64,000 nt of DNA from Cellulophaga lytica DSM 7489 (GTDB lineage: Bacteria > Bacteroidota > Bacteroidia > Flavobacteriales > Flavobacteriaceae), in the NCBI RefSeq assembly GCF_000190595.1, contig NC_015167.1, forward strand, positions 124,001-188,000, written 5' to 3'. The notes below the pieces were generated by a model that saw only the letters and a program-made list of their open reading frames with translations, had not been told where the DNA came from and did not search any database. This document shows, piece after piece, positions 53,701 through 62,577 of the stretch (position 1 is its first letter; every line of letters starts with the position of its first letter). Made by a program: the position numbers and the translations under genes.

Positions 53701-54240
53701 TTATTCATTTATTAAATAGACAATGTCTTGCCCGTCATTCTCTTGCCAAAGTACTTGTACCTTTTCCTCATTAATAGCATCTACCTGCCTACCTCTATAA
53801 TTAGGTTGTATTGGTAAATGTCTACTAAATCTGCGATCTATTAAGGTTAGTAATTCTATTTCTGCAGGTCTACCAAAAGATTGTATTGCTGTTAAAGCAG
53901 ATCTAATGCTGCGTCCTGTATAAAGTACATCATCAATAAAAACCACTTTTTTATCTTCTACTAAAAAGTTAATGTGGGTTTTACTTGCCTCTAAGGTTTT
54001 TTCTCCTCTTCTAAAATCATCCCTATAAAATGTAATATCTAGCGAGCCTAAGTTTATTTCTTTAACACCATATTCTTGTGTTAAAATAGTTGTTAGTCTT
54101 TTTGCTAAATAGGTACCACGAGGCTGCAAACCAATTAAAACGGTGTCTTTAAAATCTGTATGATTTTCTAATAACTGACAAGCCAATCTATGTAATATGA
54201 TTTGGATTTCTTTTGAGGAAAGTAGTACTTTTTTACTCAT
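53701..54240 (-). CDS. pyrR: PyrR uracil phosphoribosyltransferase / pyr regulator
   Basis: A 179-residue PRTase-fold protein. The PRPP loop is VVFIDDVLYTGRSIRSAL, and GLQPRGTYLAKRL and LIDRRFSRHLPIQPNYRGR match PyrR. In Bacillus PyrR attenuates pyr mRNA when bound to UMP and also has UPRT activity. I see no attenuator hairpin between its promoter and start, so RNA control of this operon is not supported here. First gene of pyrR-pyrB-STAS-rnz. Confidence 0.92.
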   Translation of the reverse strand: MSKKVLLSSKEIQIILHRLACQLLENHTDFKDTVLIGLQPRGTYLAKRLTTILTQEYGVKEINLGSLDITFYRDDFRRGEKTLEASKTHINFLVEDKKVVFIDDVLYTGRSIRSALTAIQSFGRPAEIELLTLIDRRFSRHLPIQPNYRGRQVDAINEEKVQVLWQENDGQDIVYLINE

Positions 54241-54268
54241 AGGTTAGGATACCAAGGCTTTTGTTTTA

Positions 54269-54276
54269 CAAAAATA
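54269..54276 (-). promoter_or_regulatory. Putative -7 element for the pyr group
   Basis: TATTTTTG on the minus strand, 28 bases before the pyrR ATG; leader would be about 22 bases, too short for a PyrR attenuator. Confidence 0.45.
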
Positions 54277-54392
54277 GGAATTTATATGTAAACTAGTTAA
54301 ATAAAGTAAACTCTTATTTTAACTATTCTTTTATTTTTTTAGGTTGATGGTGTTTACGTTATACATTATCAATAATTTATGTTCTAAAAAAG

Positions 54393-54428
54393 CATAAAAA
54401 AAAGGTCTAAACTTACGTTTAGACCTTT
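54393..54428 (-). terminator. Terminator of rpsA
   Basis: A 12-bp stem AAAGGTCTAAAC (54401-54412) with loop TTAC and 54417-54428; A-run at the left forms the minus-strand T-run. Confidence 0.85.
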
Positions 54429-54450
54429 TTAAATTTATTAAAATGTTTGC

Positions 54451-56283
54451 TTACTTTTTGTTTGCAGCATCCATTTTATCTTTTAACGCTTGTAAAGCCT
54501 CGTTAGCATCACCTAAAGTTGGTTTAGCTTCATCAGCTGCAGCAGATTGTCTTTTAACAGCTGCTTTTACATTACGTTGCTCTTCTTCTCTAAAGATTGC
54601 AGTGTGACTAGCAACAACTCTCTTAAATTCTTTGTTGAATTCAATGATTTTAAATTCTGCTTCTTCACCTTTAGCAATTTTCTTACCGTCTTCTTTTTCT
54701 AAGTGACGAGTAGGTACAAATGCTGCAATATCTTCGTTAAAGTTAACAATTGCTCCTTTGTCTACAATTTCATCAACAGTTCCTTTGTGAACAGAGTCTA
54801 AAGCAAATTCAGTCTCATATTTATCCCAAGGGTTTTCTGTAGTTTGTTTGTGACCTAAGCTAAGTTTACGTGCATCAACATCTAACTCTAATACCTCTAC
54901 TTCTAAAGTTTCACCTACTGTTACAAATTCAGATGGGTGCTTAATTTTCTTAGTCCAAGAAAGGTCAGAAATATAAATTAAACCATCTATACCTTCTTCC
55001 ATTTCTACAAACACACCAAAGTTAGTAAAGTTACGTACTATACCTTTGTGTCTAGAGTGTACTGGGTATTTAGAAGTAATATCAGTCCAAGGGTCTGGAG
55101 TTAATTGCTTAATACCTAGAGACATTTTACGGTCATCACGATCTAAAGTTAAGATTTGAGCTTCAATCTCATCACCAACTTTTACAAAATCTTGAGCTGA
55201 ACGTAAGTGAGTAGACCAAGACATTTCAGAAACGTGTACTAAACCTTCAACACCTTCAGCAACTTCAATAAACGCACCGTAATCTGCTATAACAACTACT
55301 TTACCTTTAACTTTGTCACCAACTTTCATGTCTTCGCTAAGCGCTTCCCATGGGTGCTTCTCTAACTGCTTAAGACCTAATTGAATTCTAGATTTGTTAT
55401 CATCAAAATCTAAAATTACAACATTCATTTTCTGATCTAACTCAACTACCTCATTAGGGTGGTTAATTCTAGACCAAGAAAGATCTGTAATGTGGATTAA
55501 ACCATCTACACCACCAAGGTCAATAAACACACCGTATGAAGTAATGTTTTTAACAACACCTTCTAATACTTGTCCTTTTTCTAATTGACCAATAATTTCT
55601 TTCTTCTGCTCTTCAATATCAGCTTCAATTAAAGCTTTATGAGAAACAACTACGTTCTTAAATTCTTGGTTAATTTTTACAACCTTGAATTCCATGTTTT
55701 TACCAACATACTGATCGTAATCTCTAATTGGCTTCACGTCTATTTGAGAACCTGGCAAGAATGCTTCAATTCCAAATACATCTACGATCATACCACCTTT
55801 AGTTCTGCACTTCACAAAACCATTAACGATTTCTTCTTTTTCACAAGCATTATTAACTCTGTCCCAAGCCTTAATTGTTCTAGCTTTTCTGTGAGATAAT
55901 ACTAATTGCCCGCTTTTGTCTTCACGAATATCAATTAAAACCTCAACGTTGTCACCAACTTTAAGATCTGGATTGTAACGGAATTCGTTTAATGATATAA
56001 CACCTTCAGATTTAGCGTTAATATCAATAATAGCTTCACGCTCAGTTAAATGAACAACTTTACCTGTAACTACTTCTTCATCTGCAGTATCTACGAAGTT
56101 CTCAGCAACCATTGCTTCAAACTCTTCTAATTTAGAATCGTCTACGCGCTCAATTCCTTCTTCGTACTTATCCCAATCAAAACTTGCCAAAAATTCTTTT
56201 GGATCTTGCTTAGGTGTTGCAGTTTTTACTTCTGGTGCCTGTGTAGATTCCTCTACTTGGGCGTTGTTTTTCTCTTCAGCCAT
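54451..56283 (-). CDS. rpsA: 30S ribosomal protein S1
   Basis: RNA-binding ribosomal protein that brings mRNA to the 30S subunit. The 610-residue protein has an acidic N-terminal tail (about 1-50, EEKNNAQVEESTQ) and six S1 OB-fold repeats (about 60-580); typical centres are ITSYGVFIDLGGVDGLIHI and IADYGAFIEVAEGVEGLVHV, and the later TNFGVFVEMEEGIDGLIYI. The C-terminus is charged and helical. A promoter at 56400-56431 predicts a leader of about 110 bases with a repeated decamer. S1 is autoregulated in E. coli, so that leader may be a control site. Confidence 0.95.
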   Translation of the reverse strand: MAEEKNNAQVEESTQAPEVKTATPKQDPKEFLASFDWDKYEEGIERVDDSKLEEFEAMVAENFVDTADEEVVTGKVVHLTEREAIIDINAKSEGVISLNEFRYNPDLKVGDNVEVLIDIREDKSGQLVLSHRKARTIKAWDRVNNACEKEEIVNGFVKCRTKGGMIVDVFGIEAFLPGSQIDVKPIRDYDQYVGKNMEFKVVKINQEFKNVVVSHKALIEADIEEQKKEIIGQLEKGQVLEGVVKNITSYGVFIDLGGVDGLIHITDLSWSRINHPNEVVELDQKMNVVILDFDDNKSRIQLGLKQLEKHPWEALSEDMKVGDKVKGKVVVIADYGAFIEVAEGVEGLVHVSEMSWSTHLRSAQDFVKVGDEIEAQILTLDRDDRKMSLGIKQLTPDPWTDITSKYPVHSRHKGIVRNFTNFGVFVEMEEGIDGLIYISDLSWTKKIKHPSEFVTVGETLEVEVLELDVDARKLSLGHKQTTENPWDKYETEFALDSVHKGTVDEIVDKGAIVNFNEDIAAFVPTRHLEKEDGKKIAKGEEAEFKIIEFNKEFKRVVASHTAIFREEEQRNVKAAVKRQSAAADEAKPTLGDANEALQALKDKMDAANKK

Positions 56284-56321
56284 TTGCTGATTAAAATTTG
56301 TATTTTGCAGCGTTATAAGAG

Positions 56322-56385
56322 TTATACTACCACTACAAAAGATGTTATATAAGTTTTAATTAATCCCTTTTCCTCTTATACTACC
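56322..56385 (-). repeat. Repeated decamer in the rpsA leader
   Basis: On the minus strand GGTAGTATAA occurs at 56385-56376 and again at 56331-56322, both inside the predicted 5' untranslated region of rpsA and 54 bp apart. In each case A/G-rich sequence follows. Confidence 0.6.
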
Positions 56386-56399
56386 GTTAAAAAGGGCTG

Positions 56400-56431
56400 C
56401 AAAAATACAACTTATTCTCTAGTAAAACAAA
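56400..56431 (-). promoter_or_regulatory. Promoter of rpsA
   Basis: On the minus strand TTTG, 20 bp, TATTTTTG. The -7 box ends about 117 bases before the rpsA ATG, giving an unusually long leader. Confidence 0.65.
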
Positions 56432-56555
56432 CACTCTTTTTAACTAATTTTCAGGCAATTACAAAAACGGATTGCTTTTTTAAGTTTTTTACTTTAAAAT
56501 TGATGTATTATTTACTATATTAGGCATTATTAATTAACTATAAATAATAAACATT

Positions 56556-56936
56556 ATGAGCGTAAAAGCGAAATACCAGTCTGTTTTAGACCTTGGTGAA
56601 AAATTAGCCATTAAAGACGGAGATGTGACTGAAGAAAGTGGCGTTTTAAAAATTAAAGGGCAGGCTGCTACACAGTACGAAAAAAACCTAATTTGGGATA
56701 AAATTAAAGAAATTGGTGGTGATAGTCCTGCAGATGTTAAAGCTAACATTACTGTTGCTGATGAATCTGTTTACCACAGACATACTGTACAAGGTGGCGA
56801 ATCTTTAAGTAAAATTGCAAAGCACTATTATGGTGATCCTATGAAATACAAACAGATTTTTGAAGCAAATACTAATCTTCTAAAAAATCCTGACGTAATA
56901 CACCCTGACCAAGTTTTGGTAATACCAAATTTATAA
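56556..56936 (+). CDS. BON/LysM protein, Kbp (YgaU)-like
   Basis: A 126-residue protein with a BON-like N-terminal domain (about 5-68, IKDGDVTEESGVLKIKGQA) and a C-terminal LysM domain (about 75-124, HTVQGGESLSKIAKHYYGD). The same two-domain plan is that of E. coli Kbp (YgaU), a cytoplasmic potassium-binding protein. There is no signal peptide here either, so a cytosolic place is expected despite the LysM. Family homology is clear, potassium binding is inferred. Confidence 0.88.
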   Translation: MSVKAKYQSVLDLGEKLAIKDGDVTEESGVLKIKGQAATQYEKNLIWDKIKEIGGDSPADVKANITVADESVYHRHTVQGGESLSKIAKHYYGDPMKYKQIFEANTNLLKNPDVIHPDQVLVIPNL

Positions 56937-56955
56937 AATACAGTGGTTTTAAAAG

Positions 56956-56990
56956 AAAACGGCAATCTAAATTTAGATTGCCGTTTTTTT
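56956..56990. terminator. Bidirectional terminator, perfect palindrome
   Basis: AAAACGGCAATCTAAA (56956-56971) is directly followed by its reverse complement (56972-56987) and a T-run; it ends the LysM gene and, reversed, cmk. Confidence 0.85.
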
Positions 56991-56993
56991 ATA

Positions 56994-57686
56994 TTATTGT
57001 TTTTCTATAATGCGCAATGCGTAATTATGCATACGCTCAAACTGTTCTATAAGTCCCATATCACTATTGTCAAACTCAATGGCATCTTCTGCTAAAATTA
57101 ATGGTGATTCTTTTCGATTAGAATCTATATAATCTCTGCTTCTAACATTTTTTAAAACCTCATCATAAGTAACATCGTCTCCCCTATCTAACAATTCTTT
57201 ATAGCGCCTATGCGCCCTGGTTTCTGGAGAAGCCGTCATAAAAACCTTAAATTCTGCATCCGGAAAAACAACAGATCCAATATCTCTGCCGTCCATAACA
57301 ATGCCCTTTTCTTTACCCATTGCCTTTTGCATTTCTACAAGTTTAGTACGTACTTCTTTTACAGCTGCAACTTTACTAACTTGTTTAGACACCTCTAACG
57401 TTCTTATTTCTTTTTCTACATTTTCATTATTTAAATACATTTCTGAAAAGCCTAAATCTTCATTATGTACAAACTTTAAGCTAATACTAGGTAATGCAGC
57501 TATAAGTGATTCAAAATCTTCACTGGTTTCTGACACAAAACCTTTTCTTATGGCGTATAAAGTTACAGCTCTATACATTGCGCCTGTATCTACATACACA
57601 TAGCCAAGAGCTTTTGCCAGTTGTTTAGCAATAGTACTTTTTCCTGTAGAGGAATACCCGTCTATAGCTATTGTTATTTTTTTCAT
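56994..57686 (-). CDS. cmk: Cytidylate kinase
   Basis: Phosphorylates CMP and dCMP with ATP. The 230-residue protein has the P-loop GYSSTGKST (about residues 10-18), the CMP-binding region YVDTGAMYRAVTLYAIRKG with the typical DTGAMYR motif, GRDIGSVVFPDAEFKVFMTA, and the lid with RAHRRYKELLDRG. Length is usual. It stands next to lon but each has its own terminator. Confidence 0.94.
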   Translation of the reverse strand: MKKITIAIDGYSSTGKSTIAKQLAKALGYVYVDTGAMYRAVTLYAIRKGFVSETSEDFESLIAALPSISLKFVHNEDLGFSEMYLNNENVEKEIRTLEVSKQVSKVAAVKEVRTKLVEMQKAMGKEKGIVMDGRDIGSVVFPDAEFKVFMTASPETRAHRRYKELLDRGDDVTYDEVLKNVRSRDYIDSNRKESPLILAEDAIEFDNSDMGLIEQFERMHNYALRIIEKQ

Positions 57687-57699
57687 AATAATGTACTTA

Positions 57700-57734
57700 A
57701 ATAAAGGCTATTTAAATATAATTAAATAGCCTTT
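57700..57734 (-). terminator. Terminator of lon
   Basis: A 13-bp stem AAAGGCTATTTAA (57703-57715) pairs with 57722-57734; on the minus strand TTTATTT follows. A moderate T-run. Confidence 0.7.
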
Positions 57735-57740
57735 TGTAAT

Positions 57741-60185
57741 CTAGATTTTTTTAGGATTTTTTACTTTTTGGTTTGTAACAGCAATATCTATAACCTGACT
57801 CATATCTGTTACGTAATGAAAAGTAAGCCCCTTTAAATATTCTTCTTTTATTTCTAAAATATCTTTACGGTTATCTTCACACAAAATTATTTCTTTAATT
57901 CTTGCTCTTTTAGCCGCTAATATTTTCTCTTTTATACCACCAACTGGCAACACTTTACCACGTAGTGTAATTTCACCTGTCATTGCCAAGCTCTTTTTAA
58001 CTTTACGCTGTGTAAATAATGATACCAATGAGGTTAACATTGTTACACCTGCACTAGGACCATCTTTTGGTGTGGCACCTTCTGGCACGTGTATATGAAC
58101 ATTATACTTGTCAAAAATATCGTCTTTAATACCAAAATAATCTGCATTAGATTTTATGTACTCTAAAGCTATGGTTGCAGATTCTTTCATTACTTTACCT
58201 AGGTTACCAGTAATATTCATAGCGCCTTTACCTTTAGATAAAATAGACTCTATAAATAAAATATCTCCACCTACACTTGTCCAAGCTAAACCAGTTACAA
58301 CACCTGCAACATCATTATTCTCGTACTTATCTCTTTCTAACCTAGCAGGTCCAAGAACTTTTTCTACAATTTCATTAGTTACTTTAACCTCATACTCTTC
58401 TTCTGTAGCTATAGATTTTGCTGCATAACGCACCATTTTAGCTATTTGTTTATCTAGAGTACGCACACCAGATTCTCTTGTATAACCTTCTACAATTTTC
58501 TCTAATTGTGCTTTGCCAATTTTTAAATCTTTAGGCTTTAAACCGTGTTCTTTTAACTGCTTAGGTAACAAGTGCCTTTTAGCTATCTCTACCTTTTCTT
58601 CAATAGTATAACCAGATACGTTAATAATTTCCATACGATCTCTTAAAGCAGGCTGTATTGCTCCTAAATTATTAGCTGTAGCAATAAACATTACTTTAGA
58701 CAGGTCATACCCAACTTCTAAGAAATTGTCATAAAACTCATTGTTTTGTTCAGGGTCTAAAACCTCTAACATGGCAGAAGAAGGGTCTCCTTGATGACTG
58801 TTAGATAACTTATCTATCTCATCTAAAACAAAAACAGGATTAGAGTGCTCTGCTTTTTTAATATTTTTTAAAACTCTACCTGGCATTGCACCAATATAAG
58901 TTTTACGATGACCTCTAATTTCAGACTCATCTCTTAAGCCTCCTAAAGACATTCTAACATAGCTTCTACCTAAAGCCTCTGCAATAGATTTACCTAAAGA
59001 TGTTTTGCCCGTACCAGGAGGTCCGTATAAACATAAAATTGGAGATTTCATATCATTACGCAGTTTTAACACTGCTAAATACTCTATAATTCTCTTTTTT
59101 ACATCTTCTAAGCCATAATGGTCTCTGTCTAATATTTTTTGAGCCGCTTTTAAATCAAACTTATCAGTAGAGTATTCACCCCATGGCAAACTCACAAAAA
59201 AGTCTAAGTAATTACGCTGTATTGCATATTCCGCTACTTGCGGATTCATACGCTGCATTTTACTTAGTTCTTTATTAAAGTACTCTCTTTCTTTTTTGGT
59301 AAACTTTTTGTCTTTTGCCTTTTCTCTAAGTTCTGTTAGTTCATCTTCTGCAGTAGCACCACCACCCAATTCTTCTTGTATGGTTCTCATTTGTTGATGC
59401 AAAAAGTACTCTCGTTGCTGGCGGTCCATATCTGTACGCACCTTAGATTGAATGTCGTTTTTAAGTTGCAGTTTCTGCATTTCAACATTCATAAATTTTA
59501 AGGTAGCCAAAGCTCTTTCCTTTAAATTCTCTATCTCTAACAACTCTTGTTTATCTTTAACCGGCAGTCTTAAGTTAGATGAAACAAAGTTTATTAAAAA
59601 TGAGTTACTTTCTATATTTTTTATAGCAAAAGAAGCCTCACTAGGTATGTTAGGACTCTCTGATATTACCTTTAAAGCCATATCTTTAATAGACTCTATA
59701 ATGGCTTTAAACTCTGGCGTATCTTCCTCTGCCCTAACCTCACTAGCCTCACGTACAGTTGCTGTCATATAAGGCTTTTCTGTTAACACTTCTGCAACCT
59801 CAAATCTTTTTTTACCTTGTATAATTACTGTTGTATTACCATCTGGCATTTTTAAAACACGTAATATCCTGGCAACAGTACCTAAAGTGTGTATATCATC
59901 TATTCCTGGGTTTTCTGTTTGCTCATCTTTTTGTGCAACTACACCAATAACCTTAGACCCTTCATTAGCGTCTTTAATTAAGTGTATAGAAGCATCTCTG
60001 CCTGCCGTAATTGGCACCACAACACCCGGAAAAAGTACCGTATTACGTAATGGTAAAATAGGTAACATTTCTGGCAATTGTTCTTTGCTCATTTCCTCCT
60101 CGTCTTCAGGTGTTAATAATGGTATAAGCTCTGCTTCTTCATTAATACCTTGTAGCGCCAAATTGTCAAATTCTGAATCTCGCAT
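57741..60185 (-). CDS. lon: ATP-dependent protease Lon
   Basis: Cytosolic AAA+ protease that degrades misfolded and short-lived regulatory proteins. The 814-residue product has the N-terminal substrate domain (about 40-245, [19 protein letters not shown]), coiled coil, AAA+ module (about 385-620, Walker [13 protein letters not shown] and Walker [10 protein letters not shown]), and the serine protease domain (about 625-810) with the catalytic Ser in [10 protein letters not shown] and Lys in [14 protein letters not shown] heat-shock-like promoter is not recognisable upstream. The start ATG at 60185 agrees with the family. Confidence 0.96.
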   Translation of the reverse strand: MRDSEFDNLALQGINEEAELIPLLTPEDEEEMSKEQLPEMLPILPLRNTVLFPGVVVPITAGRDASIHLIKDANEGSKVIGVVAQKDEQTENPGIDDIHTLGTVARILRVLKMPDGNTTVIIQGKKRFEVAEVLTEKPYMTATVREASEVRAEEDTPEFKAIIESIKDMALKVISESPNIPSEASFAIKNIESNSFLINFVSSNLRLPVKDKQELLEIENLKERALATLKFMNVEMQKLQLKNDIQSKVRTDMDRQQREYFLHQQMRTIQEELGGGATAEDELTELREKAKDKKFTKKEREYFNKELSKMQRMNPQVAEYAIQRNYLDFFVSLPWGEYSTDKFDLKAAQKILDRDHYGLEDVKKRIIEYLAVLKLRNDMKSPILCLYGPPGTGKTSLGKSIAEALGRSYVRMSLGGLRDESEIRGHRKTYIGAMPGRVLKNIKKAEHSNPVFVLDEIDKLSNSHQGDPSSAMLEVLDPEQNNEFYDNFLEVGYDLSKVMFIATANNLGAIQPALRDRMEIINVSGYTIEEKVEIAKRHLLPKQLKEHGLKPKDLKIGKAQLEKIVEGYTRESGVRTLDKQIAKMVRYAAKSIATEEEYEVKVTNEIVEKVLGPARLERDKYENNDVAGVVTGLAWTSVGGDILFIESILSKGKGAMNITGNLGKVMKESATIALEYIKSNADYFGIKDDIFDKYNVHIHVPEGATPKDGPSAGVTMLTSLVSLFTQRKVKKSLAMTGEITLRGKVLPVGGIKEKILAAKRARIKEIILCEDNRKDILEIKEEYLKGLTFHYVTDMSQVIDIAVTNQKVKNPKKI

Positions 60186-60403
60186 AATTATATTTCAGTC
60201 ATTCTGTCATAAAATAAAAACAGAAATCTATTATTTAAATTTAGTTATTTTTATAAATACATTGCAAAAGCCCATATTACGTAGCTTGTGCAGTAGTTTA
60301 ATTGCCTATATAAAGTCAATTCTTATGCCAATACCAAACAGAATTAAAAAAAATTGTAACAATTAAATTAATCTATCATCTATAAAACAAACCATACATT
60401 TTT

Positions 60404-60961
60404 TTGAGCCAACAAAAAGAACATATCAATACTTTATTGCTACAATGCAAAGAAGGTAAGCAAAGTGCACAACTAGAGATTTATAATAGGTATTATAAAG
60501 CAATGCACAATACTGCATACCGAATTGTAAAACACAGCGCTGAAGCAGAGGATATAATGCAAGAATCGTTTTTAAGTGCCTTTACAAAATTACATACCTA
60601 TAAAGGTGAAGTAGCTTTTGGGGCTTGGTTAAAACGAATAGTAATTAACAATAGTATTTACCAATACAGAAAGCAACAAAAAAACACAGAAGTTGCTTTA
60701 GACGACATAATGTACAGGGTCAAAGATAATGATAGTAGTACAATAGATAATGGTGAAACACAATTGAAGGCTCAAAAAGTGATGGACGCCATGAAACAAT
60801 TGAAAGACAATTATAGAATTTCTTTGACCTTACATTTAATTGAAGGGTATGACTATGAAGAAATAAGTGAAATAATGAATATTAGCTATGCAAATTGTAG
60901 AACTACAATTTCTAGAGCTAAAGAAAGTTTGCGTAAACAATTAACTAGCGCTTGCATATGA
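60404..60961 (+). CDS. ECF-type RNA polymerase sigma factor
   Basis: A 185-residue group IV sigma factor. Region 2 (about 20-85) contains AYRIVKHSAEAEDIMQESFL and FGAWLKRIVINNSIYQYRK; region 4 (about 125-180) contains LIEGYDYEEISEIMNISYAN and CRTTISRAKESLRKQL. The start is TTG at 60404; no ATG or GTG is in frame near the expected N-terminus. Its TGA overlaps the ATG of the next gene (ATGA), and the following two genes are also tightly linked, so it probably controls this surface-protein unit. Confidence 0.9.
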   Translation: MSQQKEHINTLLLQCKEGKQSAQLEIYNRYYKAMHNTAYRIVKHSAEAEDIMQESFLSAFTKLHTYKGEVAFGAWLKRIVINNSIYQYRKQQKNTEVALDDIMYRVKDNDSSTIDNGETQLKAQKVMDAMKQLKDNYRISLTLHLIEGYDYEEISEIMNISYANCRTTISRAKESLRKQLTSACI

Positions 60962-61506
60962 AAAACAATATAGATATAGATAATTTATTTAAAGAGTTAA
61001 AAGGTAGTTTTGACACTCAAGAACCTAGTACCACACACACTGCTAATTTTATAGAGAAGCTTAACACTAGTAACAAAAGACATAATAAACGCTCTTGGAA
61101 ACCATTTGCTATTGCAGCATCTATAGCTTTTTTATGTGCAATAGGTTTCTCATATTTTTACCAAAAGCAAACTACTAACGAGCAAATTGCAGAAATAGCC
61201 CCAGAAATAACTGAAACCAAGTTTTACTTTGCAAGTTTAATTAATAATCAGGTAAATGAATTAAAAAAAGAAACATCTCCTAGTACTAAAAAAATTATAG
61301 ATGATACTCTTTTACAGTTAACTAAATTAGAAAATGACTATAAAAAACTAGAACAAAACCTTGTAAACGGCGGCAACACAAAACTTATACTAAGCGCCAT
61401 AATAACCAATTACCAAACCAGAATAGATCTTGTAAAAGATGTTATGGAACAAATTGATACTATTAAAAATTTAAAGAACTATAATGATGAAAACTTTACA
61501 CTATAA
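60958..61506 (+). CDS. Single-span membrane protein, probable anti-sigma factor
   Basis: A 182-residue protein: N-terminal cytosolic part (about 1-45, NIDIDNLFKELKGSFDTQEP), a basic stretch NKRHNKRSWKP, one membrane helix (about 46-64), and a periplasmic helical domain (about 70-180) with coiled-coil character. It starts at the ATG that forms an ATGA with the sigma stop (a TTG six bases earlier is also open) and overlaps the next gene by 23 bases. No zinc motif, so the anti-sigma role rests on topology and coupling. Confidence 0.7.
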   Translation: MKNNIDIDNLFKELKGSFDTQEPSTTHTANFIEKLNTSNKRHNKRSWKPFAIAASIAFLCAIGFSYFYQKQTTNEQIAEIAPEITETKFYFASLINNQVNELKKETSPSTKKIIDDTLLQLTKLENDYKKLEQNLVNGGNTKLILSAIITNYQTRIDLVKDVMEQIDTIKNLKNYNDENFTL

Positions 61507-62563
61507 GATTATAACTTTACTCTTACTTACCATTCCTTTTCTAAGTACTGCCAATAATGACAAAGGCAAATACACAAAAGAAAAAACCATTAAAAAAAAC
61601 TTTACTGTTAATGCTAATGCATTACTAAAAGTTAACAACAAATACGGCAACCTTAATATTACTTCATGGGATCAAAACCGTATAGAAATAGAAGTACATA
61701 TTAAAACTAGTGGTAATAACGAAGAAAAAGTTCAGCGTAAACTAGACAATATTACCGTAAATTTTGAAGGGTCTAGCAGTACCGTTTCTGCTAAAACCAA
61801 CATAGCCAAAAGCAGCAGTTGGGGCTGGGGAAATAGCAACAACGTTAATATGCAAATTAACTACACTATTAAACTACCTGTTAAAAATAACATAGACTTA
61901 ACTAATGATTATGGTTCTATTACTTTAGATAGGATTGATGGCCACGCAACCATAAACTGTGATTATGGTAGGCTAGATATTGGTGAATTAAGAGGACGCA
62001 ACAACAACTTAAATTTTGATTACACCTCTAAATCTGAAATAGATTACGTTAACAGCGCCAAAATTAATGCAGACTATTCTGGTTTTACTATTACTAAAGC
62101 AGGCAACTTAATATTAAACACAGACTATACTAGCGCATCTATAATTAACGCGCAAGACATAGACTACACTAGTGATTATGGTAGCATATCTGTAAACCAA
62201 GCTAAAAATATAAAAGGTAGTGGAGATTACATTAGTATAAAACTTGGTAAAGTAAACGGAAACGTCACTTTAGATGCAGATTATGGTTCTATAAAAATTT
62301 CTGAACTTACAGAAAACTGTGGCAACGTAATAATAAATGCAGATTACACAGGTGTTAAGGTTGGGTACAATAACAATTATAATTTTAAGTTTAACCTAAA
62401 ATCTTCATACGGAGGAATTAGTGGTGTAGACAATTGCAACCTAAGTTTAAAAGAAGTTAAAAACTCACAAAAAAATTATAAAGGCTCTTGCGGATCAGAA
62501 AACAGCAATAACTTTGTAAACATAACTACCGAGTACGGAAGCATATCAATACATAAAAATTAA
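61484..62563 (+). CDS. DUF4097-type beta-repeat surface/periplasmic protein
   Basis: A 359-residue exported protein (signal peptide about 1-23, LSTANN). The mature part is a DUF4097 beta-solenoid-like region (about 45-340) with a recurring aspartate-tyrosine motif: DYGSI, DYGRL, DYTSK, DYSGF, DYTSA, DYGSI, DYISI, DYGSI, DYTGV, and finally EYGSI, spaced mostly about 15-25 residues. DUF4097 proteins are thought to be adhesin-like. It overlaps the anti-sigma-like gene and is 14 bases before the GIN-domain gene. It is likely a target or sensor output of the sigma factor. Confidence 0.8.
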   Translation: MMKTLHYKIITLLLLTIPFLSTANNDKGKYTKEKTIKKNFTVNANALLKVNNKYGNLNITSWDQNRIEIEVHIKTSGNNEEKVQRKLDNITVNFEGSSSTVSAKTNIAKSSSWGWGNSNNVNMQINYTIKLPVKNNIDLTNDYGSITLDRIDGHATINCDYGRLDIGELRGRNNNLNFDYTSKSEIDYVNSAKINADYSGFTITKAGNLILNTDYTSASIINAQDIDYTSDYGSISVNQAKNIKGSGDYISIKLGKVNGNVTLDADYGSIKISELTENCGNVIINADYTGVKVGYNNNYNFKFNLKSSYGGISGVDNCNLSLKEVKNSQKNYKGSCGSENSNNFVNITTEYGSISIHKN

Positions 62564-62577
62564 CAAGAACACATACT

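Noticed and set aside
53700-54300. PyrR-type transcription attenuator before pyrB
   Set aside because: The pyrR leader is only about 22 bases, and pyrR and pyrB are separated by about 10 bases, leaving no room for antiterminator and terminator hairpins.
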